DNA of 64,000 bases from Paraburkholderia xenovorans LB400 (GTDB taxonomy: Bacteria; Pseudomonadota; Gammaproteobacteria; Burkholderiales; Burkholderiaceae). Both the position numbers and the translations under genes were made by a program. Below are positions 26,338 to 33,985 of this stretch, piece by piece; within the stretch, counting starts at the first letter, position 1; each line of letters begins with the position of its first letter. The stretch spans positions 62,001 to 126,000 of the forward strand of contig NC_007952.1 of assembly GCF_000013645.1 (NCBI RefSeq). The letters run 5' to 3'. The notes under the pieces were generated by a model. The model ran no database searches. It saw only the letters and a list, made by a program, of their open reading frames with translations, and was not told where the DNA came from.

Positions 26338-27693
26338 ATGGCAGATTCCGTAGCATCCACGCAGTCCCGGCCTTCGCGCGCAGCTTCGAAGAAGCGGCGT
26401 CAGGCCACCGTCTCGACCGAAACTGAAAACAAGCTGGCGCGCGCCGCGCGCTCGGCACAACGTCTCGCGCAATTGAGCGACGCCTCTCGCGACGACGCCA
26501 CGCTCGATCTGTTCCCCGACGATCCCACCCGCGCGACGCTGGAAGCGATGAACATCGATATCCGGCAAGGTACGCTGCATGGTTTCGAATTACCCGATGT
26601 AGTGCTGGCCGCGGTCGGCGCGATCGATACGGGCGACAGCGCGTCGCTCGAGGCGCGGGCGGCTCGCCGCGCACCGCGTACCCCGAAGTCCGATGAACCG
26701 GTGCCGGTCAATGCGCAATTGAGCGGGCTCGAAATCGAGTCGGTGGCGGCGATGGCGGCAATGGTGTCGCCGGTTGGCGAACTGGCTTTGGGTGACACGA
26801 AACCGGCAACGGATGCTAACGCCGAAGAGAAACCGGCGGTGTCGGCGCCGCTGACGCCGGCTATGGCGGCTGCAACCGTGGCGCGCAGCGTGACCGCGCT
26901 GCGGCAGGCGTCCGAGCCGGGCGCGGCGACGGGCGTGACCACTGATACCCCCGTTGCGTCGACCTCGGGCGTCGGCAAGGCGCCGCAACGTTTCGCCGCG
27001 ACTTTCGCCAAGGCGGCATCGGCATCGGCATCGGCATCGGCTTTGCGGGGAACGCATACGGCTGAAACCACGAGCGCGGTAGATGAACCCGCTCCGGCCG
27101 AATCAGACGCCGCACCCACGGAGTCGAAGGCCGGCACGGAGACATTGGCGCATCCATCGGCGCCTGCTCAGGCGAGCACCGAGTTCGCGACTCCCTGGCG
27201 CGAAGCCCGGCGTGCCGAGGCGGCTGCGGCCGCGTTGCGCGCCGCGCCGGAACTCGATCGCGCGCGGGCAACCGCCTTCGCCGATACCGTCGATGCGCTA
27301 TATGGCGTGATTGCCGATCAGCGCCGCGCCGCGACCGATCATTCGCGACGCATGAAGTGGATGCTTTCGATCGTGGTGGGTGCGTTGTTGGTCACGGTCG
27401 CCATCGGCATCACGCAAACCGTGCTGCTAATACGCCTGACGCGTGAGACCACCGCGCAGCAGCACCGTATCGAACAGATGATGCAAAACCAGCAGGCCGC
27501 CATGACCAGCTTGCTCGACACCCATCTGGCGATGGCGATGGCGATGGCGAATGCTGTCGCTGTGAATGCTGCTCCCGCTGCGGCCACGGCGGCGCCTGCC
27601 ACCCCTCAGCAAGCCACCGCCACGGCGGCGCATACAAGGCGCACCGTACGGGCGCAGCATTCGCACAGGCCGAAAGCGGCCAGCCCGCATTGA
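26338..27693 (+). CDS. Ala-rich single-span membrane protein of unknown function
   Basis: 451-residue protein, start ATG 26338 (MADSVASTQSR) though no Shine-Dalgarno is evident. A basic N-terminus and a long low-complexity Ala/Thr/Pro region are followed by one membrane span (MLSIVVGALLVTVAIGITQTVLL, about residue 340-362) and then a coiled-coil-like stretch (TRETTAQQHRIEQMMQNQQAAM). The C-terminus is Ala/His/Arg-rich. Two hexanucleotide tracts (27015-27038 and 27528-27545) lie inside it and code for Ala-Ser and Met-Ala repeats. The arrangement suggests a cytoplasmic N-terminus; I recognise no domain. Confidence 0.75.
   Translation: MADSVASTQSRPSRAASKKRRQATVSTETENKLARAARSAQRLAQLSDASRDDATLDLFPDDPTRATLEAMNIDIRQGTLHGFELPDVVLAAVGAIDTGDSASLEARAARRAPRTPKSDEPVPVNAQLSGLEIESVAAMAAMVSPVGELALGDTKPATDANAEEKPAVSAPLTPAMAAATVARSVTALRQASEPGAATGVTTDTPVASTSGVGKAPQRFAATFAKAASASASASALRGTHTAETTSAVDEPAPAESDAAPTESKAGTETLAHPSAPAQASTEFATPWREARRAEAAAAALRAAPELDRARATAFADTVDALYGVIADQRRAATDHSRRMKWMLSIVVGALLVTVAIGITQTVLLIRLTRETTAQQHRIEQMMQNQQAAMTSLLDTHLAMAMAMANAVAVNAAPAAATAAPATPQQATATAAHTRRTVRAQHSHRPKAASPH
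27015..27038 (+). repeat. Four GGCATC hexanucleotide repeats within a gene
   Basis: Perfect GGCATC x4, in frame, coding for an Ala-Ser tract in the Ala-rich membrane protein. Multiples of six keep the frame, so copy-number change would only alter tract length. Confidence 0.85.
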
Positions 27694-28020
27694 CAGTCAG
27701 CGACCGCCGCGCCGGCGACCAAGCCGGCTGTGGCGTCCCGCTCGGCGACTGCCGCCCAGCGATTCCCTCATTCCTCTCTCGCGAAACCCGGCGGTGACAT
27801 AACGCCGGATGAGATCACGCGGCGAAAGCCATTCCTTCCGGCCCTGAAATCTGGAAAAACGGGGACGTTGTCATGATGCAACGCACCATGCGTGGAAAAC
27901 CCGCGTCCATGCGCTGCCACCAAAAAATTGCTGCATTGCACTAGCGTTTTCCTAGGGAAAACCCTATAATTCTTCTTAAGGGAAAACCCTAGCAAACGCA
28001 GTCACCAACCGGGAGTCGCC
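27694..28020. other. Intergenic region with a motif-framed promoter
   Basis: 327 bases between the Ala-rich protein and the 52-residue gene. The first 240 bases show no gene. The last part becomes AT-rich and contains a perfect TATAAT at 27965-27970, framed by two copies of AGGGAAAACCCTA, then the Shine-Dalgarno CGGGAG of the small gene. Confidence 0.6.
27954..27991. promoter_or_regulatory. Paired AGGGAAAACCCTA boxes around a TATAAT promoter element
   Basis: The 13-mer AGGGAAAACCCTA occurs at 27954-27966 and 27979-27991 (25 bp apart). Each has AGGG/CCCT arms around AAAA. TATAAT (27965-27970) begins on the last bases of the first box, and the second box covers the expected transcription start. 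No good -35 hexamer is visible. This looks like a two-site operator or a regulator-dependent promoter for the small gene at 28021. I do not know the factor. Confidence 0.6.
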
Positions 28021-28179
28021 ATGAGCTTCATCTTTGCATTGTTCCAAAAGGTCAGCGACCTCTTTGCGTCGCCCCATCTGCCGCTGGATGCGGATTATTC
28101 GTACAAGGCACGTAGCCGCGAAGCAGAGCGCGTGCGCCGCTCGCAGGCTACGCTGTTCGGCATCAAGCTGAGCGACTAA
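28021..28179 (+). CDS. Small protein of unknown function, 52 residues
   Basis: Open frame MSFIFALFQKVSDLF...FGIKLSD with CGGGAG 5 bases before the ATG, its own promoter with paired repeat boxes, and a strong hairpin terminator 80 bases after the stop. The N-terminus is an amphipathic/hydrophobic helix; the middle (DADYSYKARSREAERVRRSQ) is highly charged. It may be a small stress- or growth-phase-regulated protein of the kind common in Burkholderia; I cannot name a family. The complete expression signals are the main support that it is real. Confidence 0.7.
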   Translation: MSFIFALFQKVSDLFASPHLPLDADYSYKARSREAERVRRSQATLFGIKLSD

Positions 28180-28618
28180 AAGCCAGGTCGTACCGGCCCG
28201 AAGCACGGACTACCGCGCGCGGGCCGCGCACTTCGGTGCGCATCGCATTAAATTATCGAAGCCACGGTTCGCGAAACGCGTACTGTGGCTTTTGTTTTGG
28301 ACCGCCTTTCCTCGCTCGGTCTTTCTGTCCGAATATTTCCATACCGAAATGAATGTAACGGCGCCTGACACTGCGCCGCTTCGCCGCAGGGCCGAACCAT
28401 CTCGCATGACTTGATATACCGGCGTTATGGGCTAAACCGGCCGCCGCTCATCCGTCCCTAACATTGAAATGAGCGCTTACAAGTGCTCACGTCTTCCCGA
28501 GGTTCGCGCCGCTAAAGTTGCCTCAAGCGTACGGCGTCTGGTTCCACCCTGGATTGCAGGTCGAGGCCGATCGGGCACGGACGCCGGCTCGATACAAAAC
28601 TTTTGACGGGAGGTCAGT
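28180..28618. other. Intergenic region, 439 bases
   Basis: Contains the terminator of the 52-residue gene (28259-28298). The remaining 320 bases show no convincing frame and presumably hold the promoter of the His-rich secreted protein; no clear -35/-10 pair could be picked. GGGAGG just before 28619 is that gene's ribosome site. Confidence 0.5.
28259..28298 (+). terminator. Intrinsic terminator of the 52-residue gene
   Basis: AAGCCAC pairs with GTGGCTT, and an inner CGCG-AAA-CGCG stem extends the hairpin; it is followed by TTTGTTTT. The gene's stop is 80 bases upstream. Confidence 0.8.
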
Positions 28619-28918
28619 ATGAAAACCTTTAACAAGACATCGCGTTCGCTCATTGCAACCCTGCTCGCGGGAGGCGCGCTGCTCGCGGCGGGCAGCGCAT
28701 TCGCCCAGGAACGGGTGGTGGTGGAGAACGGTCCGGGACCGGCGGTCTACGGTCAGCCGCATATGATGCCGGTTGGCGTGTCGATCAACATCGGCTGGCA
28801 TGGCGATCGTTACTACGACGGCCATCGCTACTGGGCTCATGACGACTGGATGCGCCATCACCCGCATGACTACGATCCGCATCACCACGGCGACCGTCGT
28901 CCGCCGCCGCACTACTGA
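28619..28918 (+). CDS. Small secreted His/Tyr-rich protein
   Basis: 99-residue exported protein. A signal peptide (MKTFNKTSRSLIATLLAGGALLAAGSAFA) ends about residue 29; GGGAGG precedes the ATG. The mature protein has an unremarkable VENGPGPAVYGQ region and a C-terminal half very rich in His, Asp, Tyr and Arg (YYDGHRYWAHDDWMRHHPHD then HHHGDRRPPPHY). That composition suggests metal binding or interaction with the envelope, but no family with proven function is recognised. It is monocistronic with a hairpin about 85 bases after its stop. Confidence 0.78.
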   Translation: MKTFNKTSRSLIATLLAGGALLAAGSAFAQERVVVENGPGPAVYGQPHMMPVGVSINIGWHGDRYYDGHRYWAHDDWMRHHPHDYDPHHHGDRRPPPHY

Positions 28919-29003
28919 TCCGCACGTGACGCTGCCGCTCAACGCTGCGTGACGCAGGCACCAAGCAGGCACCAAGCGCAAGCACCACGCAGGCGTGAAG
29001 CAC

Positions 29004-29040
29004 ACAAGGCCGGTCCTTCCTCGCGGAAGACCGGCCTTGT
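29004..29040 (+). terminator. Hairpin after the His-rich protein gene
   Basis: ACAAGGCCGGTC/GACCGGCCTTGT makes a 12-bp stem with a further TTCC/GGAA inner pairing. There is no T run after it, so it may be a weaker terminator or mRNA-stabilising hairpin. Confidence 0.6.
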
Positions 29041-29112
29041 CACGTTCAGCCTTGCGAATCCGCCCGCTGCGCTATGCTTCAAAGCTTTTATCGACGGCAG
29101 CAGGAGAGCGGC

Positions 29113-30027
29113 GTGGACAAGGCAGTGATAGGCGTAGTTGGCACGGGATTGATGGGCGTCGGCATTGCGACGCAAAGCGCATTGCACGGACACAGAACGA
29201 TCGTCCATGACGTGGATTCGGCGCGTCTGGCGAGCGTCGCGTCGAAAGCGCAAGCCGTGCTCGACGAACTGATCGACGCCGGGCGTATCGACCGGGCGGC
29301 GAGCGAGGCGGCGCTGGCTCGCATCGAAACCCATGCACAACTCGACATGATGGCGTCGGCGAAATTCGTGATCGAGGCGATTCCCGAGGTACTCGAACTG
29401 AAGCATCGCCTGTATGCGGCGCTGACCGGGTTGCTGGCTGACGACGCGATTCTCGCGAGCAACACCAGCGGCTTCCCGCCCGATCAACTGGTCGCGCCGT
29501 TGCGCGCGAAAGAGCGCTTCGTGATCGCGCATTTCTGGAACCCGCCGCATATGATTCCGCTCGTCGAAGTCGTGCCGGGCACGGCGACCGCGCCGGAAGT
29601 GACGCAGCAGAGCGCCGCGTTGATGAGCGCGATCGGCATGGAGCCGGTCGTGCTGGCGAAAGCGATTCCGGGTTTCGTCGGCAACCGGTTGCAGTTCGCG
29701 GTACTGCGCGAGGCGTTGAATATCGTCCGCTCCGGCGCGGCGACGCCCGAGGTGGTCGATCGCGTGATGAAGGCGTCGCTCGGCCGTCGCTGGGGGATCG
29801 TCGGGCCGTTCGAGGGCGCGGACATGGGCGGCCTCGATACCTTCCTCGATATCTCCTCGCATCTGATGCCGGAACTGGCCAAAGACGAAGGCGTGCTCGA
29901 CCTGTTGCGCGCGCAGGTCGATGCGGGGCGCGTCGGCGTGCGCAGCGGCGCCGGCTTTTACGAATGGGACGATGCGCATCTGGCGCAGGTGAAGGAAGGG
30001 CGCCGGCGCGTGATCAGCCGCGGTTGA
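29113..30027 (+). CDS. 3-hydroxyacyl-CoA dehydrogenase family protein
   Basis: 304-residue NAD-dependent dehydrogenase. GTG 29113 is preceded by AGGAG (6-base spacing) and gives VDKAVIGVVGTGLMGVGIA with the Rossmann GxGxxG; ATG 29074 upstream would add 13 unrelated residues. ASNTSGFPPDQL and HFWNPPHMIPLVEVV are the conserved substrate/catalytic region (catalytic His), and PGFVGNRLQFAVLREAL begins the C-terminal domain. Besides 3-hydroxyacyl-CoA, related enzymes act on carnitine or L-gulonate, so the substrate is open. Transcribed alone; no beta-oxidation genes adjoin. Confidence 0.88.
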   Translation: MDKAVIGVVGTGLMGVGIATQSALHGHRTIVHDVDSARLASVASKAQAVLDELIDAGRIDRAASEAALARIETHAQLDMMASAKFVIEAIPEVLELKHRLYAALTGLLADDAILASNTSGFPPDQLVAPLRAKERFVIAHFWNPPHMIPLVEVVPGTATAPEVTQQSAALMSAIGMEPVVLAKAIPGFVGNRLQFAVLREALNIVRSGAATPEVVDRVMKASLGRRWGIVGPFEGADMGGLDTFLDISSHLMPELAKDEGVLDLLRAQVDAGRVGVRSGAGFYEWDDAHLAQVKEGRRRVISRG

Positions 30028-30114
30028 TGAGCGATCGCGGCGAAGACGGCTGATATGACCGACGAGGACGAGGCGTCATGTGCAACGTCACGAGATGCCT
30101 CGCGGTCCATGCAC

Positions 30115-30138
30115 GCAGAGCGGCGCTCGCCGCTCTGC
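30115..30138 (+). terminator. Hairpin after the hydroxyacyl-CoA dehydrogenase gene
   Basis: GCAGAGCGGC/GCCGCTCTGC, a perfect 10-bp stem with a GCTC loop, followed by TGTATAAA rather than a T run. Probable terminator in the 157-base gap before the flavin reductase gene. Confidence 0.55.
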
Positions 30139-30184
30139 TGTATAAATGCCCTTCCAGCCAAATCCGCAAAGCCAACTCATTTCC

Positions 30185-30796
30185 ATGTCCCACTACTTCT
30201 ACGATCCCGCCACCGGCCACGGCCTTGCGCACGATCCGTTCAAAGCCATCGTCGCTCCGCGTCTGATCGGCTGGATTTCGTCGCGCGATACCGAAGGCAC
30301 CTTGAATCTCGCGCCGTACAGTTTCTTTGGCGCGTTCGCCACCTTCCCGCCGATCATCGGTTTTTGCAGCGAAGGTCGTAAGGACAGTGTCACCAACATC
30401 GAAGCCACCGGCGAATTTGTCTGGAACCTGGCCAACAAACCGCTCGCCGAGCAGATGAACCGTTCGTCGGCGCCGGTCCCGCCGTCTGTCGATGAATTCG
30501 AACTCGCCGGCCTCACGCCTGCGCCGGGCCGCAACGTTGCCGTGCCGCACGTCGCCGAATCGCCGGCCGCGCTCGAATGCAAACTGCTGCAAGTGGTGCG
30601 TCTGCATACGCTCGACGGCACGCCGATGGATAACTACCTGTCGCTCGGCCAGGTGGTCGGCGTCCACATCAACGAGGCCTATCTGAAAGACGGCCTGTTC
30701 GACACCCACGCCGCGCAGCCGATCATGCGCGCCGGCTACCGCGCGGACTACGCGGAAATCGGCGACATGTTCCAGATGTTCCGCCCGGGCGCATAA
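30185..30796 (+). CDS. Flavin reductase family protein
   Basis: 203-residue FMN-binding split-barrel protein. ATG 30185 (MSHYFYDPATGHG) is taken because the conserved DPFKAIVAPRLIGWISSRD follows at the usual distance; the frame opens 39 bases earlier. NLAPYSFFGAFATFPPIIGF is the flavin-phosphate loop, and the C-terminal part has LGQVVGVHINEAYL. Such proteins reduce flavin or act as stand-alone flavoproteins; no partner monooxygenase is next to it. Cytoplasmic. Confidence 0.88.
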   Translation: MSHYFYDPATGHGLAHDPFKAIVAPRLIGWISSRDTEGTLNLAPYSFFGAFATFPPIIGFCSEGRKDSVTNIEATGEFVWNLANKPLAEQMNRSSAPVPPSVDEFELAGLTPAPGRNVAVPHVAESPAALECKLLQVVRLHTLDGTPMDNYLSLGQVVGVHINEAYLKDGLFDTHAAQPIMRAGYRADYAEIGDMFQMFRPGA

Positions 30797-30977
30797 GCGG
30801 CACCGCGTTCGGGAACACGTCGCGCCATGCAAGGCGGCGCGGCGTTCACCGCATTGCCCATGAATCCGCCCATGAATCGCGCGAAACCGCAGCCGGTAAA
30901 CTGGCCCGCTTGATGCTTGCAACCGACGCTCCAACGCGTCGTTTTCAACTGCCGGCTCACTTTCCAGGAGCGCGATC

Positions 30978-31412
30978 ATGTCCACCGAATTCGCCACGCA
31001 ATTCAGCCATGTCCGTCCGCAAGACACGTCCTACGAGGATCAGGGCTTGCGCGACTTTTTTCTCTACCGTGATTTAGGCATTGCGCAGGCAACCGGCGGC
31101 AAGGTGCTCGCGCAACTCGTCAAGGCGAATCACGCACCAGAGCAAGGCACCGGCTGGCACCGTCATGAGGCCGATTTCCACATTGTGATCATGCTGAAGG
31201 GCTGGGCGCGTTTCATGTACGGCGACAAGGAGACGCTCGTCGCCGCCGGTGACTGCGTGCATCAGGCGCCGGGCATCGTTCACTATCTGTTCGATTATTC
31301 GGACGATATGGAGTACATCGAAATTGTCTCGCCGGCGGATTTCAAATCGATCGAAGTCGAAGGGCCGTGCGACGTGCCGGCGGTGACGCCGTGGAAGGGC
31401 GTCGCCGCTTAG
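30978..31412 (+). CDS. Cupin-domain protein
   Basis: 144-residue single-domain cupin. AGGAG lies 8 bases before the ATG. Motif 1 is HAPEQGTGWHRHEADFHIVIMLKGW (His and Glu-like positions for a metal), motif 2 is GDCVHQAPGIVHYLFDYSDD. N-terminus SHVRPQDTSYEDQGLRDFFLYRDLGI. No fusion partner or regulatory domain. It follows the flavin reductase by 181 bases on the same strand, possibly a separate unit. Enzyme or binding role cannot be decided from sequence. Confidence 0.85.
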   Translation: MSTEFATQFSHVRPQDTSYEDQGLRDFFLYRDLGIAQATGGKVLAQLVKANHAPEQGTGWHRHEADFHIVIMLKGWARFMYGDKETLVAAGDCVHQAPGIVHYLFDYSDDMEYIEIVSPADFKSIEVEGPCDVPAVTPWKGVAA

Positions 31413-31511
31413 CGAACGAAAGCAGTGCGTCTGCGTGCGCGTGCGCGGCGCGAGCACCACGCCTCACGGGCGGCCGGCTCGCCGGAAGGCGCTGAGCCGC
31501 CGCCGCGCGCT

Positions 31512-32990
31512 TTACGTCGCCGGTGGCCGCCTGCGCGGAGCGCTGGGCGTCTGCGGTTTGATTGCAGCATTGGAATCCGCACCCGCACCCGCACCCGCAC
31601 CCGACGCCGCGTCAGATTCATTCGACCCGGCCGCCATCGCCGCATCCACTTCCATGTCGACCACCGCCGCCGCGGCCGGCGCTGCCGCCGTGACCTCGGC
31701 GGCCGTCGCCGCAGGCACCGGCCGGATTGTGCGCGCCCGCGAGCCCACCAGTACCGCGCGCGGTTCGTTGTCGTAAATCACGGCCCGCACGCGCGGATAG
31801 ACCTGCCGTTCCCAGCGGTGGCCATTGAATACCCCGTAATGCCCGACGCCGGTCTGCACGTGATGCGTCTTCAGATACGGCCGCAACTTGTCGCACATGT
31901 CCTGTGCCGCAAGCGTCTGCCCGACGGCGCAGATATCGTCCTTCTCGCCTTCCACCGTGAGCAACGCGGTGCGGCGAATCCTGGAGGGCTCGACGAGGCG
32001 GCCTTTCACTTCGAGGGCATGCAACGGCAGCGCATGCCGCTGAAAAACCGTATCGACGGTTTCCAGATAGAAGTCGGCCGTCAGATCCATTGTCGCGAAG
32101 TATTCTTCGTAGAACGTGTGAATCGTGTCGGCTTTTGCCGGATCGCCTTTCGCGCGCTCGTAATACATCGTCTCGAACGAGTCGAGATGGCGGTTGAGAT
32201 TCATCGCCATGAACGCGGTCAGTTGCACGAAGCCCGGATACACGCGCCGATGCGCGCCCGCGAAACCAAACGGCACCGCGCTGATCAGATTCTGCTCGAA
32301 CCATTCGATCGGCTTGCTCTTGGCGAGGTCGTTGACGCGCGTCGGGTTGATGCGGGTGTCGAGCGGGCCGGCCATCAGCGTCATGCTCGCCGGTTGCGCG
32401 GGATGATCGTCGGCGGCCATGAGCGCGACCGCGGCCAGCGCGGCGACGGTCGGCTGGCACACGGCCAGCAGATGCGCGCCGGGCCCGATCGTTTCGGTGA
32501 AATCGATCACGTGCTGCACGAATTCGTCGAAGCCGAAGCGGCCTTGGCTCAACGGCACGTCGCGCGGGTTGTGCCAATCGGTGATGTAGACGTCGTGTTC
32601 CGCCAGCATCGTACGCACAGTGCCACGCAGCAGCGTCGCAAAGTGGCCGGACATTGGCGCGATCACCAGCACGCGGGGCTGCGGCACCGACGGCGGGGTC
32701 TCCTTGCGGAAATGCAGCAGCGAGCAGAACGGCGTGTGCGCGGCGACTTCCTCGACGATCGCGACGGATTTGCCTTCCGTCACGACACTGTCGAGGCCGA
32801 ACGGCGGTCGTACCGGCGTGAGACCAGCGAGTGTCAACAACTCGCAGGCGGCGCGGATCGAGCGTCCATGCGGTGTTTCGCCGAACGCGGGCCAGGCGTC
32901 GAGCGAGTGATTCATGAGGGCCGCACCGTGCCGCATCGGCAGCATCATGTCGGCAAAAGCCTGGTATGTGGGATATGCGAACAGGTTCAT
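31512..32990 (-). CDS. phaZ: Intracellular polyhydroxyalkanoate depolymerase
   Basis: Mobilises stored PHB/PHA. I place the start at ATG 32990 (MNLFAYPTYQAFADMM), 492 residues; the frame opens 123 bases upstream. The catalytic nucleophile is Cys178 in LLAVCQPTVAALAA, the cysteine type seen in intracellular PhaZ, with an Asp in EGEKDDI and a His in GVGHYGVFNGHRW; the C-terminal depolymerase domain contains TIHTFYEEYFATMDL. An extra Ala/Gly-rich tail of about 70 residues (APAAAAVVDMEV... GAGAGAGA) follows the conserved domain, partly coded by hexanucleotide repeats. Monocistronic, divergent from a GST gene. Confidence 0.92.
   Translation of the reverse strand: MNLFAYPTYQAFADMMLPMRHGAALMNHSLDAWPAFGETPHGRSIRAACELLTLAGLTPVRPPFGLDSVVTEGKSVAIVEEVAAHTPFCSLLHFRKETPPSVPQPRVLVIAPMSGHFATLLRGTVRTMLAEHDVYITDWHNPRDVPLSQGRFGFDEFVQHVIDFTETIGPGAHLLAVCQPTVAALAAVALMAADDHPAQPASMTLMAGPLDTRINPTRVNDLAKSKPIEWFEQNLISAVPFGFAGAHRRVYPGFVQLTAFMAMNLNRHLDSFETMYYERAKGDPAKADTIHTFYEEYFATMDLTADFYLETVDTVFQRHALPLHALEVKGRLVEPSRIRRTALLTVEGEKDDICAVGQTLAAQDMCDKLRPYLKTHHVQTGVGHYGVFNGHRWERQVYPRVRAVIYDNEPRAVLVGSRARTIRPVPAATAAEVTAAAPAAAAVVDMEVDAAMAAGSNESDAASGAGAGAGADSNAAIKPQTPSAPRRRPPAT
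31577..31600 (-). repeat. Four hexanucleotide repeats in the phaZ tail
   Basis: CCGCAC x4 on the plus strand, read as GTGCGG on the coding strand; gives the Gly-Ala run near the PhaZ C-terminus. In-frame, so length change would be tolerated. Confidence 0.85.
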
Positions 32991-33209
32991 AACCTTCGCA
33001 CGAATGCTGAAGAGGAAGGAACCCAAATAGAGGCAAGTCATGTGCCAATCATGCATACGCACAGGCGCGGCCCTGACTGCACGTTGGCATAGCATTTGCG
33101 CGAGTGAAGGCAACGGGCCGGAATTGCCGCGCTTTGGTGCGCGCGCGCACGGCAGCGTGCACGCACGGCGTCAGGCGTCGACCGAACGCCTCATCTGGAG
33201 GAGAATCGT

Positions 33210-33863
33210 ATGGCGAATACCACGCTCACCATCAGCAGCAAGAATTATTCGTCGTGGTCATTGCGCGGCTGGCTGCTGACCAAATTCAGCGGCTTGCCTT
33301 TCGAAGAGATCGTCATGCCGATCGACGATCCGGCGGCGCGCGCTGAACTGTTGCTGTTGTCGCCGTCGATACTGGTGCCGTGTCTGTTTCACGACGGCAT
33401 CAAGATCTGGGACACGCTGGCGATCGCGGAATATCTGAACGAACTGAAGCCGGACGCGAAGCTGCTGCCCAGAGATATTCGCGCACGCGCGCATTGCCGC
33501 TCGATTTGCGGCGAGATGCATTCCGGTTTCGGTTCGCTGCGCTCGGCCTTGCCGATGAACCTCAAGGCGCATTTTCCAGGCTTCAAGGTGTGGGCGCGTG
33601 CTCAATCGGATATCGACCGGATCGTCGCGATCTGGAGCGATTGCCTGAAGCAGTACGGCGGCCCGTTTCTGTTTGGCGAGCGGACCACGGCAGACGCGAT
33701 GTACGCGCCGGTAGTGACGCGTTTCGTCACTTACGACGTCAAGCTCGATCCGGAAATTGTCGAATACGGACAGCGGATCATGGCGCTGCCCGAGATGCGG
33801 GAGTGGATCGCAGACGCGCAACAGGAAGCGGAAGAGATCGACGAACTGGACGTCGAGTTCTGA
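33210..33863 (+). CDS. Glutathione S-transferase family protein
   Basis: 217-residue GST. GGAGGAG precedes the ATG at suitable distance. The N-terminal thioredoxin-like domain begins TLTISSKNYSSWSLRGWLL, with a serine at the catalytic position, and LVPCLFHDGIKIWDTLAIAEYL is the glutathione-contact cis-Pro/SNAIL-like motif. C-terminal helical domain: SDIDRIVAIWSDCLKQYGG, FLFGERTTADAMYAPVVTRF. A conserved DUF-like acidic tail ends EEIDELDVEF. Divergent from phaZ. Natural substrate unknown. Confidence 0.9.
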   Translation: MANTTLTISSKNYSSWSLRGWLLTKFSGLPFEEIVMPIDDPAARAELLLLSPSILVPCLFHDGIKIWDTLAIAEYLNELKPDAKLLPRDIRARAHCRSICGEMHSGFGSLRSALPMNLKAHFPGFKVWARAQSDIDRIVAIWSDCLKQYGGPFLFGERTTADAMYAPVVTRFVTYDVKLDPEIVEYGQRIMALPEMREWIADAQQEAEEIDELDVEF

Positions 33864-33985
33864 AGCGGGCGCATTGAACAAGCGCTGGCGTGCAGACGGT
33901 TGGCGGCGGTGCGCGCCGCGGCAAGCAGCGCCGCGCCGCGCGGCAATCGCCGTTAGCCGTTAGCCCCATTAGCCATCACTCAAAC

